A stretch of DNA of 64,000 nucleotides, taken from NCBI RefSeq assembly GCF_007785775.2, contig NZ_VNIK02000001.1:608678-672677 (forward strand). The letters run 5' to 3'. Shown here in pieces: positions 36,544 to 45,717 of the stretch. The DNA is from Flagellimonas hadalis (lineage in GTDB: Bacteria; Bacteroidota; Bacteroidia; Flavobacteriales; Flavobacteriaceae). Made by a program: the position numbers and the translations under genes. The notes below the pieces were generated by a model. The model saw only the letters and a list, made by a program, of their open reading frames with translations, had not been told where the DNA came from and made no database searches. Each line of letters starts with the position of its first letter. Position 1 is the stretch's first letter.

Positions 36544-37283
36544 TCGTTCCGCACTTTGATATCCATTATCTCTATTTTGGATAAAAGTTCCAATTCCCCT
36601 TTGTCATATAGCTTTGCTATTTCCAAAATATCGGAATCCTTGGTCTTGGGCTTATAATTCTCATAATCCACAAAACGGATACTGTCCACGTAACGTTCAT
36701 TATACGCTTTTCGAAACCGTTGTCCACCTCCATCCACATGAAAGTCATAGGCCAAGTAATCCGGTTTAAAACTTTCCGTATCAAACCAATATAAATAAGT
36801 ATCTTCAAAGTCGTCACCGCCACCTTGTTGATCAAAGGTCACCTTGATCTTATAGTACTCTTTTCCTCCGACGGATTCCTTACCCAGCAATTCCTTGTTC
36901 ACGGCCGCATCGTTCAATCCGAAAGGCAAACGCACAAAATAATGCACTGAATTGATGGAATTGGCATATTTGACCGCCATGGAATCGGGAACAGCCACCA
37001 AGGAATCGTTCATGTATCTTTCAAAACCAGTGTCCTTTTTCACATCGGTGATGGTCACGGAATCCAATCGGGAAATCCGTTTGAACACCCGCTTTCCGTT
37101 TTCATTCCTGGACACATATTCCTTGTCCCTGAAGATAAAAGAGGTGCCATGGTCATTATAGAGAACTCCACCACTGGCGGCAATCGACTTATCCACAATC
37201 TCTTGGGCCGTAAGCTCTTCTTTGGAGGTTTCTTTGCAAGCAATGGACAACAATACAAAAAGGAGCAGAAAAATTCTTTGCAT
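36540..37283 (-). CDS. Lipoprotein, DUF6503-like
   Basis: A 247-aa lipoprotein (signal LLLFVLLSIAC, Cys16). The mature part begins AQEIVDKSIAASGG, like a family of Bacteroidetes lipoproteins (I believe DUF6503) that is sometimes misnamed deoxyribose-phosphate aldolase. The strand-rich body includes VSRNENGKRVFKRISRLDS and EDTYLYWFDTESFKPDYLAYDFHVDGGGQRFRKAYN, reminiscent of LolA/outer-membrane-lipoprotein beta sheets. No catalytic residue can be assigned. It is divergent from smpB and convergent with the phosphatase gene. Confidence 0.7.
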   Translation of the reverse strand: MQRIFLLLFVLLSIACKETSKEELTAQEIVDKSIAASGGVLYNDHGTSFIFRDKEYVSRNENGKRVFKRISRLDSVTITDVKKDTGFERYMNDSLVAVPDSMAVKYANSINSVHYFVRLPFGLNDAAVNKELLGKESVGGKEYYKIKVTFDQQGGGDDFEDTYLYWFDTESFKPDYLAYDFHVDGGGQRFRKAYNERYVDSIRFVDYENYKPKTKDSDILEIAKLYDKGELELLSKIEIMDIKVRND

Positions 37284-37364
37284 GGGGAACAGTTTGGTAT
37301 ATAATCGTAAAATCTAATGCAACATTACAATTTTCTTGCCCAAGAGTTTATATTTTTGCGCACA

Positions 37365-37826
37365 ATGCAGAAAAACATCAACATAAAGAACAAAAGGGCC
37401 CGGTTCGATTTTGAAATCCTGGACACCTATACGGCTGGGATCGTTTTGGGAGGTACCGAGATAAAATCCATCCGGTTGGGAAAGGCCAACCTGTCACAGA
37501 GCTTTTGCGAGTTCAATGACAAGGGGGAACTTTTTGTGGTGAACATGCAGGTGGACGAATACAGCCATGGCAGTTACTACAACCACAAACCCAAGGCCGA
37601 ACGCAAATTGCTCCTCAACAAAAGGGAACTGAAAAAACTGCGAAAAGAAGTCACTACCACGGGGCTGACCATCATCCCTCTCAATCTTTTCATCAATGAC
37701 AGGGGTTTGGCCAAGGTGAACATAGCACTTGCCAAAGGAAAAAAACTGTACGACAAACGGGAGACCATAAAGGACCGGGACAGCAAGCGCAGTCTAGATC
37801 GCGTGAAAAAGAGTTTCAACGACTGA
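37365..37826 (+). CDS. smpB: SsrA-binding protein SmpB
   Basis: Binds tmRNA and delivers it to stalled ribosomes. With the ATG at 37365 it is 153 aa, the family norm. A start at 37317 would add 16 unusual residues. Motifs: [42 protein letters not shown], then [16 protein letters not shown] ([21 protein letters not shown]), and the C-terminal tail [23 protein letters not shown] that enters the ribosomal A site. A TATTTTTG box at 37351-37358 is very close to the ATG, implying a minimal leader. Its tmRNA partner is not in the window. Confidence 0.96.
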   Translation: MQKNINIKNKRARFDFEILDTYTAGIVLGGTEIKSIRLGKANLSQSFCEFNDKGELFVVNMQVDEYSHGSYYNHKPKAERKLLLNKRELKKLRKEVTTTGLTIIPLNLFINDRGLAKVNIALAKGKKLYDKRETIKDRDSKRSLDRVKKSFND

Positions 37827-37828
37827 TT

Positions 37829-37989
37829 GGTTACTGGGTTATTGAGTTATTGGTTTATTTAGGGTTTGATGTCCAAAGTCGAAAGTCAATTACTGAGTTA
37901 CTGCCAACTGGATTATTGAGTTCTTGTCTCTTGATTCTTTTCTCTTTGTTTCCTTCTCTATTTTTTGTTCTTGAGCTTGGCCCTTGAAC
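37829..37989. repeat. Mixed word-repeat tract at the smpB/pcm junction
   Basis: Three octamers GGTTACTG, GGTTATTG and AGTTATTG (37829-37852) are followed by heptamer words (GTCCAAAGTCGAAAGTCAA, 37871-37889). More octamer-like text (TTACTGAG, TTACTGCC) follows, then a T/C-rich stretch and hexamer words around CTTGAG, CTTGGC, CTTGAA and CTTGCA (37971-37997). All vocabularies of the repeat family occur in this one convergent junction. No terminator hairpin is seen. Confidence 0.78.
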
Positions 37990-38002
37990 TTGCACTTGTG
38001 AA

Positions 38003-38644
38003 TCAATTCTTGTCCTCCAACAAGGGTACAAACCTAAAAGCTCCCAACTCCTGTTTTTGGAATTCCTTCTCGGACTTTCGCACAAAAAGGGTCATGACCT
38101 GCTCATCCACCCCAACGGGAATCACCAACCTGCCCCCTACTTTCAACTGTGACATCAAAGGTTTTGGTACTTCGGGAGCGCCTGCCGTCACAATGATACT
38201 ATCAAATGGGGCCTCTTCCGGCAGACCTTTGTAACCGTCCCCAAAAATCAATTTCTTGGGTCGGTAATTCATCTTATTGAAGAACAGTCGTGTCTTTTTG
38301 AACAGTTCCTGTTGGCGTTCAATGGTATACACTTTGGCCTTCAAATCCAACAGAACGGCGGTTTGGTAGCCACTGCCCGTGCCAATCTCCAACACCTTGT
38401 CATTGGGTTTCACTTGGAGCAACTCGGTCTGAAAAGCCACGGTATAAGGTTGGGAAATGGTCTGGTCCGCCCCAATGGGAAAGGCTTTGTCCTGATAGGC
38501 ATGGTCCTCAAAACCACTGTCCAAGAACAAATGCCGTGGTATGGTCTTTATGGCTTCGAGTACCTTTTTATCTGTTATTCCCTTGGCTTCCAACAGTTCC
38601 GCCAATTTGTTGCGCATGCCCCTATGCTTGAGCGTATCCTTCAT
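38003..38644 (-). CDS. pcm: Protein-L-isoaspartate O-methyltransferase
   Basis: Repairs damaged aspartyl residues using SAM. From the ATG at 38644 it is 213 aa. Motifs: RHLFLDSGFEDHAYQDKAFPIGADQTISQPYTVAFQTELL (the typical PCM segment before the SAM domain), the SAM-binding VLEIGTGSGYQTAVL (about residue 81), YTIERQQELFKKTR, and ITAGAPEVPKPLMSQLKVGGRLVIPVG. A start at 38683 would add 13 residues without family support. The 3' side runs into the repeat tract. It is divergent from the oxidoreductase gene at 38759. Confidence 0.94.
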   Translation of the reverse strand: MKDTLKHRGMRNKLAELLEAKGITDKKVLEAIKTIPRHLFLDSGFEDHAYQDKAFPIGADQTISQPYTVAFQTELLQVKPNDKVLEIGTGSGYQTAVLLDLKAKVYTIERQQELFKKTRLFFNKMNYRPKKLIFGDGYKGLPEEAPFDSIIVTAGAPEVPKPLMSQLKVGGRLVIPVGVDEQVMTLFVRKSEKEFQKQELGAFRFVPLLEDKN

Positions 38645-38736
38645 CGTCTTTGGTCTGGTCCACGAATTTAAAAAGTTCCCCAATACTTTACCGCCAGTTC
38701 GACCCTATTTTTTATGGAAGAGTGGTATCATATCCT

Positions 38737-38744
38737 TATTTTTG
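38737..38744 (+). promoter_or_regulatory. Candidate -7 element of the Gfo/Idh gene
   Basis: TATTTTTG, 14 nt before the ATG at 38759. It supports that start against an upstream in-frame ATG at 38714. The -33 TTG is missing. Confidence 0.4.
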
Positions 38745-38758
38745 ACAAAAACAGTATT

Positions 38759-39727
38759 ATGCTTAAAGTTGGTGTCCTCGGTGCGGGGCATTTGGGCAAG
38801 ATTCACCTCAGGCTGTTGAACCAGTCCGAAAAATATGAGCTTGTGGGCTTCTACGATCCCGACGAGATCAACGCAAAAAAAGTGGCTGCCGAATTTGGCT
38901 ACACCCATTTCGAAAATATCAACAACCTGATGGACGCCGTGGATGTGGTGGACATTGTGACCCCCACCCTCTCCCATTACGAATGTGCTAAAAAGGCCAT
39001 TGGCAAGGGAAAACACATTTTTATTGAAAAACCCATCACCAACACCTTGGAAGAGGCCCAAGAGCTGCTCCAACTTTCTGAAAAACATAAGGTAAAGGGG
39101 CAAGTGGGACATGTGGAACGTTTCAATCCAGCCTTTTTGGCGGTGAAGGACAAAATACAGAACCCCATGTTCATCGAGACGCACCGCTTGGCGGAATTCA
39201 ATCCCAGAGGGACCGACGTGCCTGTAGTTTTGGATTTGATGATCCACGATATCGACGTGATCCTCAGTGTTGTGCCTTCCGAAGTGAAACAAATCAACGC
39301 CAGTGGGGTTTCCGTCATCAGCAATTCACCAGACATTGCCAATGCCCGTATCGAATTTGAAAATGGCTGTGTGGCCAACCTTACCTCCAGCCGCATCTCG
39401 CTGAAAAACATGCGGAAATCGCGCTTTTTCCAGAAGGACGCCTATATTTCGGTCGATTTTCTGGAAAAAAAGGTAGAAGTGGTCAAAATGAAGGACGCTC
39501 CCGAACAACCTGGTGATTTTGATATGATATTGCAAAATGCCGAAGGGGAGAAAAAACAGATCTATTTTGAAAACCCCGAAATCGATGTGAACAATGCCAT
39601 CTTGGACGAACTGGAAACCTTTGCGGATGCCATAAACAACGACACAATACCTGTCGTGAGCCTGGAACAGGGAACAAAAGCATTGCAGGTGGCCCTTCAG
39701 ATCATCGAGTCGTTCAAAAAACAATAA
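38759..39727 (+). CDS. Gfo/Idh/MocA-family oxidoreductase
   Basis: A 322-aa NAD(P)-dependent dehydrogenase. The Rossmann motif KVGVLGAGHLGKIHLRLL is at the N-terminus and FIEKPITNTLEEAQ (about residue 92) is the family's EKP motif with the catalytic Lys. GHVERFNPAF and VLDLMIHDIDVILSVVPS follow, the latter with the conserved HD pair. Substrates in the family range from sugars to inositol and imines, and none can be chosen here. It heads a run of eight forward genes ending at gntK, though the 92-nt gap to hbd may hold a separate promoter. Confidence 0.9.
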   Translation: MLKVGVLGAGHLGKIHLRLLNQSEKYELVGFYDPDEINAKKVAAEFGYTHFENINNLMDAVDVVDIVTPTLSHYECAKKAIGKGKHIFIEKPITNTLEEAQELLQLSEKHKVKGQVGHVERFNPAFLAVKDKIQNPMFIETHRLAEFNPRGTDVPVVLDLMIHDIDVILSVVPSEVKQINASGVSVISNSPDIANARIEFENGCVANLTSSRISLKNMRKSRFFQKDAYISVDFLEKKVEVVKMKDAPEQPGDFDMILQNAEGEKKQIYFENPEIDVNNAILDELETFADAINNDTIPVVSLEQGTKALQVALQIIESFKKQ

Positions 39728-39742
39728 GCTGTTGTCCCGTCC

Positions 39743-39775
39743 TTCAACTGCCTCCTTCGACTACGCTCAGGGTGA
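39743..39775. repeat. REP-like palindromic half-site
   Basis: CTTCGACTACGCTCAGGGTGACAG is, on the other strand, a relative of TGTCA-N2-TCGAGCGCAGTCGAGA at 51239-51306 (shared core GAGCG-AGTCGA and flanking TGTCA). A short dispersed palindrome family is the likely reading. Confidence 0.6.
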
Positions 39776-39819
39776 CAGTTCTAGATGACAAAACTGACAA
39801 CACGATAACTACAACAACA

Positions 39820-40707
39820 ATGGAAAAAATAGCAGTGATCGGTGCAGGGACCATGGGCAACGGAATCGCCCACGTTTTTGCGCAAAACGGATTTCAAGTA
39901 AACCTTATCGATATTTCACAGGTATCTCTGGATAAGGGACTGGACACCATCACCAAAAATTTGGACCGGATGCTGGCCAAAGAGTCCATCGATGAAGCAA
40001 AAAAAGAGGAGACCCTTTCCAACATCACCACTTTTACCGCTTTGGAAGAAGGTGTTTCCGATGTGCAATTGGTCATCGAGGCAGCCACGGAAAACCTCGA
40101 CATCAAACTGAAGATTTTCAAAGATCTTGATAGAATCTGCAAAGCAGGGGCCATTTTGGCCACCAACACTTCTTCCATTTCCATCACCCAGATTGCCGCG
40201 GCCACCCAACGGCCCGAAAAGGTCATCGGCATGCACTTCATGAACCCCGTGCCCATTATGAAACTGGTGGAGATCATACGCGGGTACAGCACTTCGGACG
40301 AGGTGACCCGGACCATCATGGAGCTGTCCAAAAAGTTGGGCAAGACACCCACCGAGGTCAACGATTATCCAGGATTTGTGGCCAACCGCATCTTGATGCC
40401 GATGATCAACGAGTCCATTGAGACGCTCTATAACGGCGTTGCCGGGGTTGAAGAAATCGACACCGTGATGAAATTGGGCATGGCCCACCCGATGGGGCCG
40501 TTACAATTGGCGGACTTTATCGGGTTGGACGTATGCCTTTCCATTTTGAACGTGATGTATGACGGTTTCAAAAATCCAAAATATGCCCCTTGCCCCCTAT
40601 TGGTGAACATGGTGATGGCAGGAAAACTTGGGGTCAAATCCGGGGAAGGCTTTTACGACTATTCCGAATCCAAAAAAGCGGAAAAGGTGTCGTCCCAATT
40701 CAAATAG
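39820..40707 (+). CDS. hbd: 3-hydroxybutyryl-CoA dehydrogenase
   Basis: Oxidises 3-hydroxyacyl-CoA or reduces acetoacetyl-CoA with NAD(P)H. The 295-aa length fits the short-chain, stand-alone enzyme. Motifs: the Rossmann IAVIGAGTMGNGIAHVFAQNG, VIEAATENLDIKLKIF, the catalytic His-Glu pair in IGMHFMNPVPIMKLVEIIRG, then PGFVANRILMPMINESIETL and a C-terminal dimerisation domain GMAHPMGPLQLADFIGLD. The ATG at 39820 is chosen over an in-frame ATG at 39772 inside the REP-like tract. DUF1015 starts 5 nt after its stop. Confidence 0.93.
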   Translation: MEKIAVIGAGTMGNGIAHVFAQNGFQVNLIDISQVSLDKGLDTITKNLDRMLAKESIDEAKKEETLSNITTFTALEEGVSDVQLVIEAATENLDIKLKIFKDLDRICKAGAILATNTSSISITQIAAATQRPEKVIGMHFMNPVPIMKLVEIIRGYSTSDEVTRTIMELSKKLGKTPTEVNDYPGFVANRILMPMINESIETLYNGVAGVEEIDTVMKLGMAHPMGPLQLADFIGLDVCLSILNVMYDGFKNPKYAPCPLLVNMVMAGKLGVKSGEGFYDYSESKKAEKVSSQFK

Positions 40708-40712
40708 ACTGC

Positions 40713-41948
40713 ATGGCGACCATACGACCGTTCAAAGCCATCCGTCCCACCAAGGACAAAGCTTTTTTTGTGGCCTCGCGCTCCTACGAGGAATATGGCC
40801 CGGATGAACTGAATGCCGTGCTCCAGCACAATCCCTTTTCGTTCCTGCACATCATCAATCCAGGGTTCAAGTTTGAAAAGAACATCACGGGAAAGGAACG
40901 CTTTCACTTGGTCCGCAACCGCTACTTGGAGTTTTTGGAGGAAAACATTTTTCAAAAAGATGGGGAAGCGGGTTTTTATCTGTATCAAATTGAAAAAGGG
41001 GATTTCAAGAGTCTGGGGTTCTTCTGTGCCTGTAGTGTGGAAGATTACCGCAACGGCACCATCAAGAAGCACGAGGACACCATCCAACAGCGTGAGACAC
41101 TTTTTGCGGATTACCTTCACACCGTTGGGTTCAATGCGGAGCCCGTGCTGATGACCTATCCCGACAATGAACTGATCAATACGATTTTCCAACGAAAAAT
41201 ACAGCGGGAACCCGAGTACGATTTCACCTCCACAGACCGCGTCAACCACAAACTTTGGCGGATTTCCTATCCGGAGGGCATTGAAAAATTGCAAAAGGCC
41301 TTTGAGCAGATGGACTCCCTGTACATTGCCGACGGACACCACCGCAGTGCCTCTTCCAATCTTTTGGCGGAATACCGGAAAGCCGAGAACAAATCCCATA
41401 TAGGAACAGAGCCTTACAACTATTTCATGGCCTATCTGATTCCCGAATCGCAGATCAGGATCTATGAGTTCAACCGCATGGTGAAAGACTTGAATGGCTA
41501 TGCCACGGATGAATTCCTGATCCAACTGGACAAACATTTCATAATCGAGAAACGGGACGATGGGCTGTGCAGACCAAAACAAAAACATGAATTCAGCATG
41601 TATTTGGAAGGTGACTTCTATTCCCTACACCTTCGACAGACCCACTATACCTTTACGGATGCTTTGAGCCATTTGGACACCCAAATCCTGTTCAAGACCG
41701 TTCTGGAGCCCATTTTGGACATCAGTGACCTCCGCAACGATGCACGAATTTCCTACGGGTGCGGGAAGGACAACCTCATCCGGATGAAGGAAGGCGTGGA
41801 CAAGGGCGATTTTGCCGTAGGGTTCAGTCTAGTACCTACTACCATTGAAGAAATCAAGGCCATTGCCGATGCTGGTTTGGTAATGCCCCCAAAAAGCACG
41901 TATATTGAACCAAAGCTCCGCAGCGGGCTTGCCATTTATGAACTGTAA
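40713..41948 (+). CDS. DUF1015 family protein
   Basis: A 411-aa cytoplasmic protein of the DUF1015 family. It opens with IRPFKAIRPTKDKAFFVASRSYEEY (the family starts with RPFxAxRP) and contains the hallmark DSLYIADGHHRSASS (about residue 205). The AYLIP and CGKDNLIRM stretches also fit. The biochemical role is unknown. In many Bacteroidetes the family travels with serine-biosynthesis genes, here with hbd and yggS. It is tightly coupled to both neighbours (5 and 3 nt gaps). Confidence 0.9.
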   Translation: MATIRPFKAIRPTKDKAFFVASRSYEEYGPDELNAVLQHNPFSFLHIINPGFKFEKNITGKERFHLVRNRYLEFLEENIFQKDGEAGFYLYQIEKGDFKSLGFFCACSVEDYRNGTIKKHEDTIQQRETLFADYLHTVGFNAEPVLMTYPDNELINTIFQRKIQREPEYDFTSTDRVNHKLWRISYPEGIEKLQKAFEQMDSLYIADGHHRSASSNLLAEYRKAENKSHIGTEPYNYFMAYLIPESQIRIYEFNRMVKDLNGYATDEFLIQLDKHFIIEKRDDGLCRPKQKHEFSMYLEGDFYSLHLRQTHYTFTDALSHLDTQILFKTVLEPILDISDLRNDARISYGCGKDNLIRMKEGVDKGDFAVGFSLVPTTIEEIKAIADAGLVMPPKSTYIEPKLRSGLAIYEL

Positions 41949-41951
41949 GCT

Positions 41952-42611
41952 ATGTCGATAAAAGATAACCTCCACAATATCAAATCCGAATTGCCCGAAG
42001 GGGTAACCTTGGTCGCTGTTTCCAAGACCAAGCCCAATGGGGATATTTTGGAAGCCTACGAAGCGGGGCAACGGGTGTTTGGCGAAAACAAGGTGCAGGA
42101 AATGGTGCAAAAATGGGAAGAACTGCCCAAGGACATCGAGTGGCACATGATCGGACATTTGCAGCGAAACAAGGTCAAGTATATGGCGGAGTTCGTGTCG
42201 TTGGTCCATGGGGTGGACAGTCTCAAGCTACTGAAGGAAATTGACAAGCAGGCCGAAAAACATAATCGGGTCATTCCCTGCCTGCTCCAAATGCACATTG
42301 CCGAAGAGGATACCAAGTTTGGATTGGACGCCACTGAACTCGAAGAACTGCTCCTTTCCGATGAGTTCAAATCCATGAAAAATGTGGAAATCAAAGGATT
42401 GATGGGCATGGCCACCTTCACTTCGGATGAGGCACAAATCCGAAAGGAATTTGCACAACTGAAATCCATCTTTGATGGTTTACAAAAAAAACTGCCCGGT
42501 ATTTCCATCCTTTCCATGGGCATGAGCGGCGATTATGCCATTGCCATTGAAGAGGGCAGCACGATGGTGCGCATTGGAAGTAGTATATTTGGGACCAGGA
42601 ACTATCCATAA
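41952..42611 (+). CDS. yggS: YggS/PLPBP family PLP-homeostasis protein
   Basis: A 219-aa PLP-binding barrel without enzymatic activity. It balances the pyridoxal phosphate pool and affects amino- and keto-acid metabolism. The PLP-lysine is in VTLVAVSKTKP (about residue 25). FGENKVQEMVQKWE, WHMIGHLQRNKVKYM, the GLMGMATFTSD segment and the C-terminal LSMGMSGDYAIAIEEGSTMVRIGSSIFG follow. It lies 3 nt downstream of DUF1015 and 15 nt upstream of the exonuclease gene. Confidence 0.94.
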   Translation: MSIKDNLHNIKSELPEGVTLVAVSKTKPNGDILEAYEAGQRVFGENKVQEMVQKWEELPKDIEWHMIGHLQRNKVKYMAEFVSLVHGVDSLKLLKEIDKQAEKHNRVIPCLLQMHIAEEDTKFGLDATELEELLLSDEFKSMKNVEIKGLMGMATFTSDEAQIRKEFAQLKSIFDGLQKKLPGISILSMGMSGDYAIAIEEGSTMVRIGSSIFGTRNYP

Positions 42612-42626
42612 AATTCAAGCATTTTC

Positions 42627-43958
42627 ATGTACGCCATACTCGATATTGAAAGCACGGGAGGAAAATACAATGAAGAGGGCATCATGGAAATTGCCATATA
42701 TCGTTTTGATGGTCATCAAGTAGTGGACCAGTTCATCTGCTTGATCAATCCTGAAAGGGAAATCCAACCCTTTGTCTCCAAACTCACGGGCATCAACAAC
42801 AAAATGCTCCGCTCCGCCCCCAAGTTCCACGAAGTGGCCAAACGCATTGTGGAAATCACGGAAAATGCCATCATTGTGGCGCACAATGCCCAATTCGACT
42901 ACAGGATCCTCCGGACCGAGTTCAGGCGTTTGGGGTATGATTACCAACGGAAGACCCTTTGCACCGTGGACCTTTCCAAACAATTGATCCCGGATGCTGA
43001 ATCGCACAGTCTGGGAAAACTGGTCCGTTCGCTCGGAATTGCCACAAGCGATCGTCACCGTGCCAATGGGGATGCCCAGGCCACCTTAAAATTGTTCAAG
43101 TTGCTCCTGGGCAAGGATACGGACAAAAAGATCATCACGGAGGTCATGCGCGAAGAGACCCACGGGGAACTCTCGCCCAACCAATTGGACATTGTTCTGA
43201 ACCTTCCCTCGGAAACCGGAGTGTACTACATGTATGACAAGGACGGGGCCATTATTTTTATAGGCAAGACAAAGAACATCAAAAAAAGGGTGAACCAACA
43301 CTTTACCAATGTGGGGAGCCTTGCCAGAAAGTTGCAAAAAGAAACGAAAAAGGTGGCCTTTGAGGCGACGGGCAGCGAATTGGTGGCCGTTTTGAAAGAG
43401 TACCTCGAATCGTTCAAGAACAAGCCGAAATACAACAACAATCCCAGGAAAAAGCTTTTCTCGCACATCATTGGACCAGAACAGAACGAATCTGGGTACA
43501 TTACCCTGAAAATTGAGAAGAGTAGGTTTTTGAAACCTGATAAAATGGGGTTCAATGGATTGGCTTCGGCCAAAAGTTTCTTGGATAAGATACGGTCCGA
43601 ATTTGAACTATGCCCCTGCTCCATCGATGGGAACAATCAGACCCCAGATGAGAACGGTACCGCTGAAGAGTGCAACACCAAGATCATGTCCGCTCTGGAA
43701 AAATACAACATCCTTGACAAGGACATGGTCATTTTGGACCGGGGACGCCAAACCGGTGAGCGCAGTTTTATTTTGATCAAATCCGGTGTGCTTCAGGGGT
43801 ATGGACATGTGGAACTCAATTATCAGATCAATAATATTCATATCTTGGAATCGATTATGACGCCAATGTCCGGTGATGAGAACACCACTTTCATCATCCA
43901 ATCCTTTTTGAGAAAGAGCAATGCGCCAAAAACCATTGCGCTAAACCCAAAACCTTGA
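42627..43958 (+). CDS. DEDD exonuclease fused to a GIY-YIG (UvrC-type) nuclease domain
   Basis: A 443-aa two-nuclease protein. Residues 1-165 are a DnaQ-like 3'-5' exonuclease with DIESTGG (D-x-E), VAHNAQFDYRILRTE and HRANGDAQAT carrying the acidic residues. Residues about 195-280 are a GIY-YIG domain of the UvrC N-terminal type (SETGVYYMYDKDGAIIFIGKTKNIKKRVNQHF). The last 150 residues are less clear. Similar epsilon-UvrC fusions (Cho-like) are known in several bacteria and are thought to act in excision repair. Its stop overlaps the channel gene's TTG. Confidence 0.88.
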   Translation: MYAILDIESTGGKYNEEGIMEIAIYRFDGHQVVDQFICLINPEREIQPFVSKLTGINNKMLRSAPKFHEVAKRIVEITENAIIVAHNAQFDYRILRTEFRRLGYDYQRKTLCTVDLSKQLIPDAESHSLGKLVRSLGIATSDRHRANGDAQATLKLFKLLLGKDTDKKIITEVMREETHGELSPNQLDIVLNLPSETGVYYMYDKDGAIIFIGKTKNIKKRVNQHFTNVGSLARKLQKETKKVAFEATGSELVAVLKEYLESFKNKPKYNNNPRKKLFSHIIGPEQNESGYITLKIEKSRFLKPDKMGFNGLASAKSFLDKIRSEFELCPCSIDGNNQTPDENGTAEECNTKIMSALEKYNILDKDMVILDRGRQTGERSFILIKSGVLQGYGHVELNYQINNIHILESIMTPMSGDENTTFIIQSFLRKSNAPKTIALNPKP

Positions 43959-44797
43959 AAGCGTACAGACCACATAGCGGATGGAAGAGCAAACTTCATG
44001 AAATCATCTATGAAGCAGATACTCCTGCGGGAAAACTGTTCGACATTGTACTGTTCTTTTTGATCATCGTCAGTGTAATCCTGGTGATGCTGGAAAGTAT
44101 CGAGGAGGTGGACCAAAAGTACCACAGATTGCTCCTGACCCTGGAATGGTGCATCACAATATTTTTCTCCCTGGAATACATTGCCCGTCTCATCAGCATA
44201 AAAAAACCATGGAAGTACGTCTTCAGTTTCTATGGCATCATAGACTTTCTTTCCACCATCCCATTATATCTTTCCTATATATTGGCCGGTTCGCAAGTGC
44301 TTTTGGCGGTAAGGGCCTTCCGGCTGTTACGGGTATTCCGGATTTTGAAACTGGTAAAGTTCATCGGCGAGGCATCCCAACTGCAATCCGCCCTTAAGGC
44401 AAGTCGGACCAAAATCGCCGTGTTCATCTACGTGGTGTTGATCCTGTCCGTCATTTTGGGCACCTTGATGTATCTTATTGAAGGGGATGAAGCAGGATTC
44501 ACCAGCATTCCCCGAAGCATCTACTGGACCATTGTCACCCTCACCACTGTCGGTTATGGGGATATTGCCCCCCAAACACCTTTGGGACAATTCTTGGCCA
44601 CGGTGATCATGATTTTGGGATATGGGATCATCGCGGTTCCCACTGGGATTGTCACCGCCGAGTTTTCTAGGAACGGCAATAAGGGAAAAGAAGGTTCCAA
44701 TGTGGTCCACGTAAACACTCAGGCCTGCCCCAATTGTTCCGCCGAGGGCCATAGGGACGATGCCACACATTGCTATAACTGCGGACATCCATTATGA
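43955..44797 (+). CDS. Voltage-gated-type potassium channel with C-terminal zinc ribbon (TTG start)
   Basis: A 280-aa six-helix cation channel. S1 is LFDIVLFFLIIVSVILVMLE. S4 has regularly spaced arginines (RAFRLLRVFRILKLVKF), so it looks voltage-sensing. The pore helix and selectivity filter read TIVTLTTVGYGD (about residue 197), the potassium signature. The C-terminus adds ACPNCSAEGHRDDATHCYNCGHPL, a four-Cys zinc ribbon that could be a regulatory domain. The only plausible start is the TTG at 43955, overlapping the previous stop (TTGA). The next Met is inside S1. It overlaps miaA by 4 nt (ATGA). Confidence 0.88.
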   Translation: MKAYRPHSGWKSKLHEIIYEADTPAGKLFDIVLFFLIIVSVILVMLESIEEVDQKYHRLLLTLEWCITIFFSLEYIARLISIKKPWKYVFSFYGIIDFLSTIPLYLSYILAGSQVLLAVRAFRLLRVFRILKLVKFIGEASQLQSALKASRTKIAVFIYVVLILSVILGTLMYLIEGDEAGFTSIPRSIYWTIVTLTTVGYGDIAPQTPLGQFLATVIMILGYGIIAVPTGIVTAEFSRNGNKGKEGSNVVHVNTQACPNCSAEGHRDDATHCYNCGHPL

Positions 44798-45717
44798 GCC
44801 AAAAAGTCCTGTTAGCAGTGGTAGGTCCTACGGCCATTGGAAAAACTTCACTCGGCATCCTCTTGGCCAAGCATTTTCAAACGGAAATCGTTTCTGCGGA
44901 TTCCCGTCAGTTCTTCAAAGAGATGGAAATAGGCACTGCTGTTCCCTCACCTTCAGAACTGAAGGAAGCACCCCATCATTTCATCCAACACAAGAGCATT
45001 TTTGAACCCTATTCCGTGGGCGATTTTGAACGTGAGGCCATGGAACTATTGGAAACGCTGTTCCAAAAACACAACATTGTGGTCATGGTCGGCGGCAGCG
45101 GACTCTATGTGGATGCCGTAGTGAATGGCCTGGATGAATTTCCCGAAGTTGACCCTAAAATCCGTGCTTCGCTGGACCACAGACTGCAAGAGGAAGGTCT
45201 GGAATCCCTCCAAAATGAATTGAAGCGTCGAGACCCCGAATATTACAACGTAGTGGACTTGGACAATCCCCACCGACTGATCAGGGCACTGGAGGTCTGT
45301 ATTTCGAGTAATGTCCCCTATTCCTCCTTCTTGGGCCATAACAGACCCGCGAGACCGTTCAAAACGCTTTATATCGGTCTTGAAGCCCCAAGAAACATCG
45401 TTTATGAACGAATCAATGCCCGGGTAGACCTGATGATGGAATCCGGGTTGCTGGAAGAGGTTACCAAGCTCCACGCCCATAAAGCATTGAATGCCTTACA
45501 AACAGTTGGCTACAAAGAACTTTTTGAATATATTGACGGACATTGTACCCTCGAATTTGCCGTTTCGGAAATCAAGAAAAATACGAGGCGTTTCGCCAAA
45601 AGGCAGTTGACATGGCTGCGAAAAAACGAAGGCATACTCTGGGTGGAATACGATGCAGAACCGAACAAAATGATCGAACAGATAACCAACCGACTCAAAA
45701 CCGTTACCCATGCCTAA
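44794..45717 (+). CDS. miaA: tRNA dimethylallyltransferase
   Basis: Adds an isoprenyl group to A37 of tRNAs that read UNN codons. At 307 aa it is typical. The P-loop VVGPTAIGKTSLGILLA and the substrate-site SADSRQFFKEMEIGT open the protein, then VGGSGLYVDAVVNGLDEFP near 100, RRDPEYYNVVD, HRLIRALEV and the C-terminal YKELFEYIDGHCTLEFAVSEIKKNTRRFAKRQLTWLRKN. The start overlaps the channel stop (ATGA), and gntK overlaps its last codons by 8 nt. Confidence 0.96.
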   Translation: MSQKVLLAVVGPTAIGKTSLGILLAKHFQTEIVSADSRQFFKEMEIGTAVPSPSELKEAPHHFIQHKSIFEPYSVGDFEREAMELLETLFQKHNIVVMVGGSGLYVDAVVNGLDEFPEVDPKIRASLDHRLQEEGLESLQNELKRRDPEYYNVVDLDNPHRLIRALEVCISSNVPYSSFLGHNRPARPFKTLYIGLEAPRNIVYERINARVDLMMESGLLEEVTKLHAHKALNALQTVGYKELFEYIDGHCTLEFAVSEIKKNTRRFAKRQLTWLRKNEGILWVEYDAEPNKMIEQITNRLKTVTHA

